A stretch of DNA of 64,000 bases from NCBI GenBank assembly GCA_012026795.1, contig VEPM01000007.1:1-64000 (forward strand), written 5' to 3'. Origin of the DNA: Candidatus Methanoperedens sp. Lineage in GTDB: Archaea; Halobacteriota; Methanosarcinia; Methanosarcinales; Methanoperedenaceae. The notes beneath the pieces were generated by a model. That model had not been told where the DNA came from, ran no database searches, and saw only the letters and a program-made list of their open reading frames with translations. Position 1 is the first letter of the stretch; each line of letters begins with the position of its first letter. Shown here piece after piece: positions 63,775 to 64,000 of this stretch. The position numbers and the translations under genes are program-made.

Positions 63775-64000
63775 TTTACACCTATCATTTTCCTGTACAG
63801 GAAATAACTTGCCAGAAAGGAAACCACTGAGCCAATAAATTCAATAAATTCCGCTTCGATGCTGAAAATGGGAAATATTTGTAAAAGAATAATAAAAAAT
63901 ATAATTACAGGTATAAAATATAAATAATAATATGTGTTGATCCTGAAATTCTTTTGATACAATTTAGCTATCGCAGCCGTAAAAATCATGATCAGGCTCG
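63771..64000 (-). CDS. Small membrane protein, start possibly beyond window
   Basis: A protein with about two helices visible (about 22-41 and 48-65 counting from the ATG at 63989). The frame stays open to the window edge, so the true start may lie outside; if the ATG is real the length is 72 aa. No family recognised. It is the first visible gene of the PhnD-kinase-regulator operon. Confidence 0.6.
   Translation of the reverse strand, partial: SLIMIFTAAIAKLYQKNFRINTYYYLYFIPVIIFFIILLQIFPIFSIEAEFIEFIGSVVSFLASYFLYRKMIGVK

Overview
The window looks like the chromosome of an archaeon of the Methanosarcinales, most probably an ANME-2d ('Candidatus Methanoperedens'-type) anaerobic methane oxidiser. 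This is an inference. It rests on seven multiheme c-type cytochromes (MHCs), three of them giants of about 2,850 to more than 2,925 residues, lying with archaeal genes: an AglB oligosaccharyltransferase, an Agl23-like protein, PGF-CTERM surface proteins, a DUF2150-like protein, a TRAM-domain RlmE methyltransferase and TATA-box promoters. There is no rRNA, tRNA, CRISPR array or insertion sequence that I can see.

1-40.7 kb, almost all minus strand: giant cytochromes interleaved with the machinery that makes them. Reading in the direction of transcription: a 754-aa, 14-heme cytochrome; a radical SAM/B12 protein and a convergent membrane thioredoxin; resB-ccsA (System II heme lyase); a 2,846-aa cytochrome with about 64 heme motifs; ccmE, a small membrane protein and ccmF (System I); a 2,912-aa cytochrome with about 58 heme motifs; recQ; a secreted subtilisin; and a third giant cytochrome (at least 54 motifs) that runs off the left edge. 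The giants are built from tandem duplicated heme modules (8 hemes per 765 bp; 12 hemes per 1,341 bp). Two share an 802-bp stretch of complete nucleotide identity. Four secreted proteins end in the same lone beta-strand.

40.7-57.2 kb: envelope and surface. A membrane glycosyltransferase-like protein, a tail-anchored winged-helix protein, a MinD ATPase and membrane/surface proteins precede a second, smaller cytochrome cluster: an octaheme cytochrome, a signal peptidase I, a tetraheme cytochrome with its own promoter and strong terminator, a lipoprotein and a hexaheme cytochrome. The hexaheme gene is in one tight operon with a PGF-CTERM surface protein and aglB. An Agl23-like gene diverges from aglB, followed by a PGF-CTERM beta-propeller.

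57.1-64 kb: housekeeping and signalling. rlmE, a methyltransferase and a DUF2150-like gene, then a signalling operon: two small membrane proteins, a PhnD-like lipoprotein, a multi-domain histidine kinase and a single-domain response regulator.

Together the genes describe an extracellular electron-transfer system: heme attachment by both System I and System II components, thiol reduction, signal-peptide removal, N-glycosylation and surface anchoring, all beside cytochromes that together carry about 200 heme motifs.
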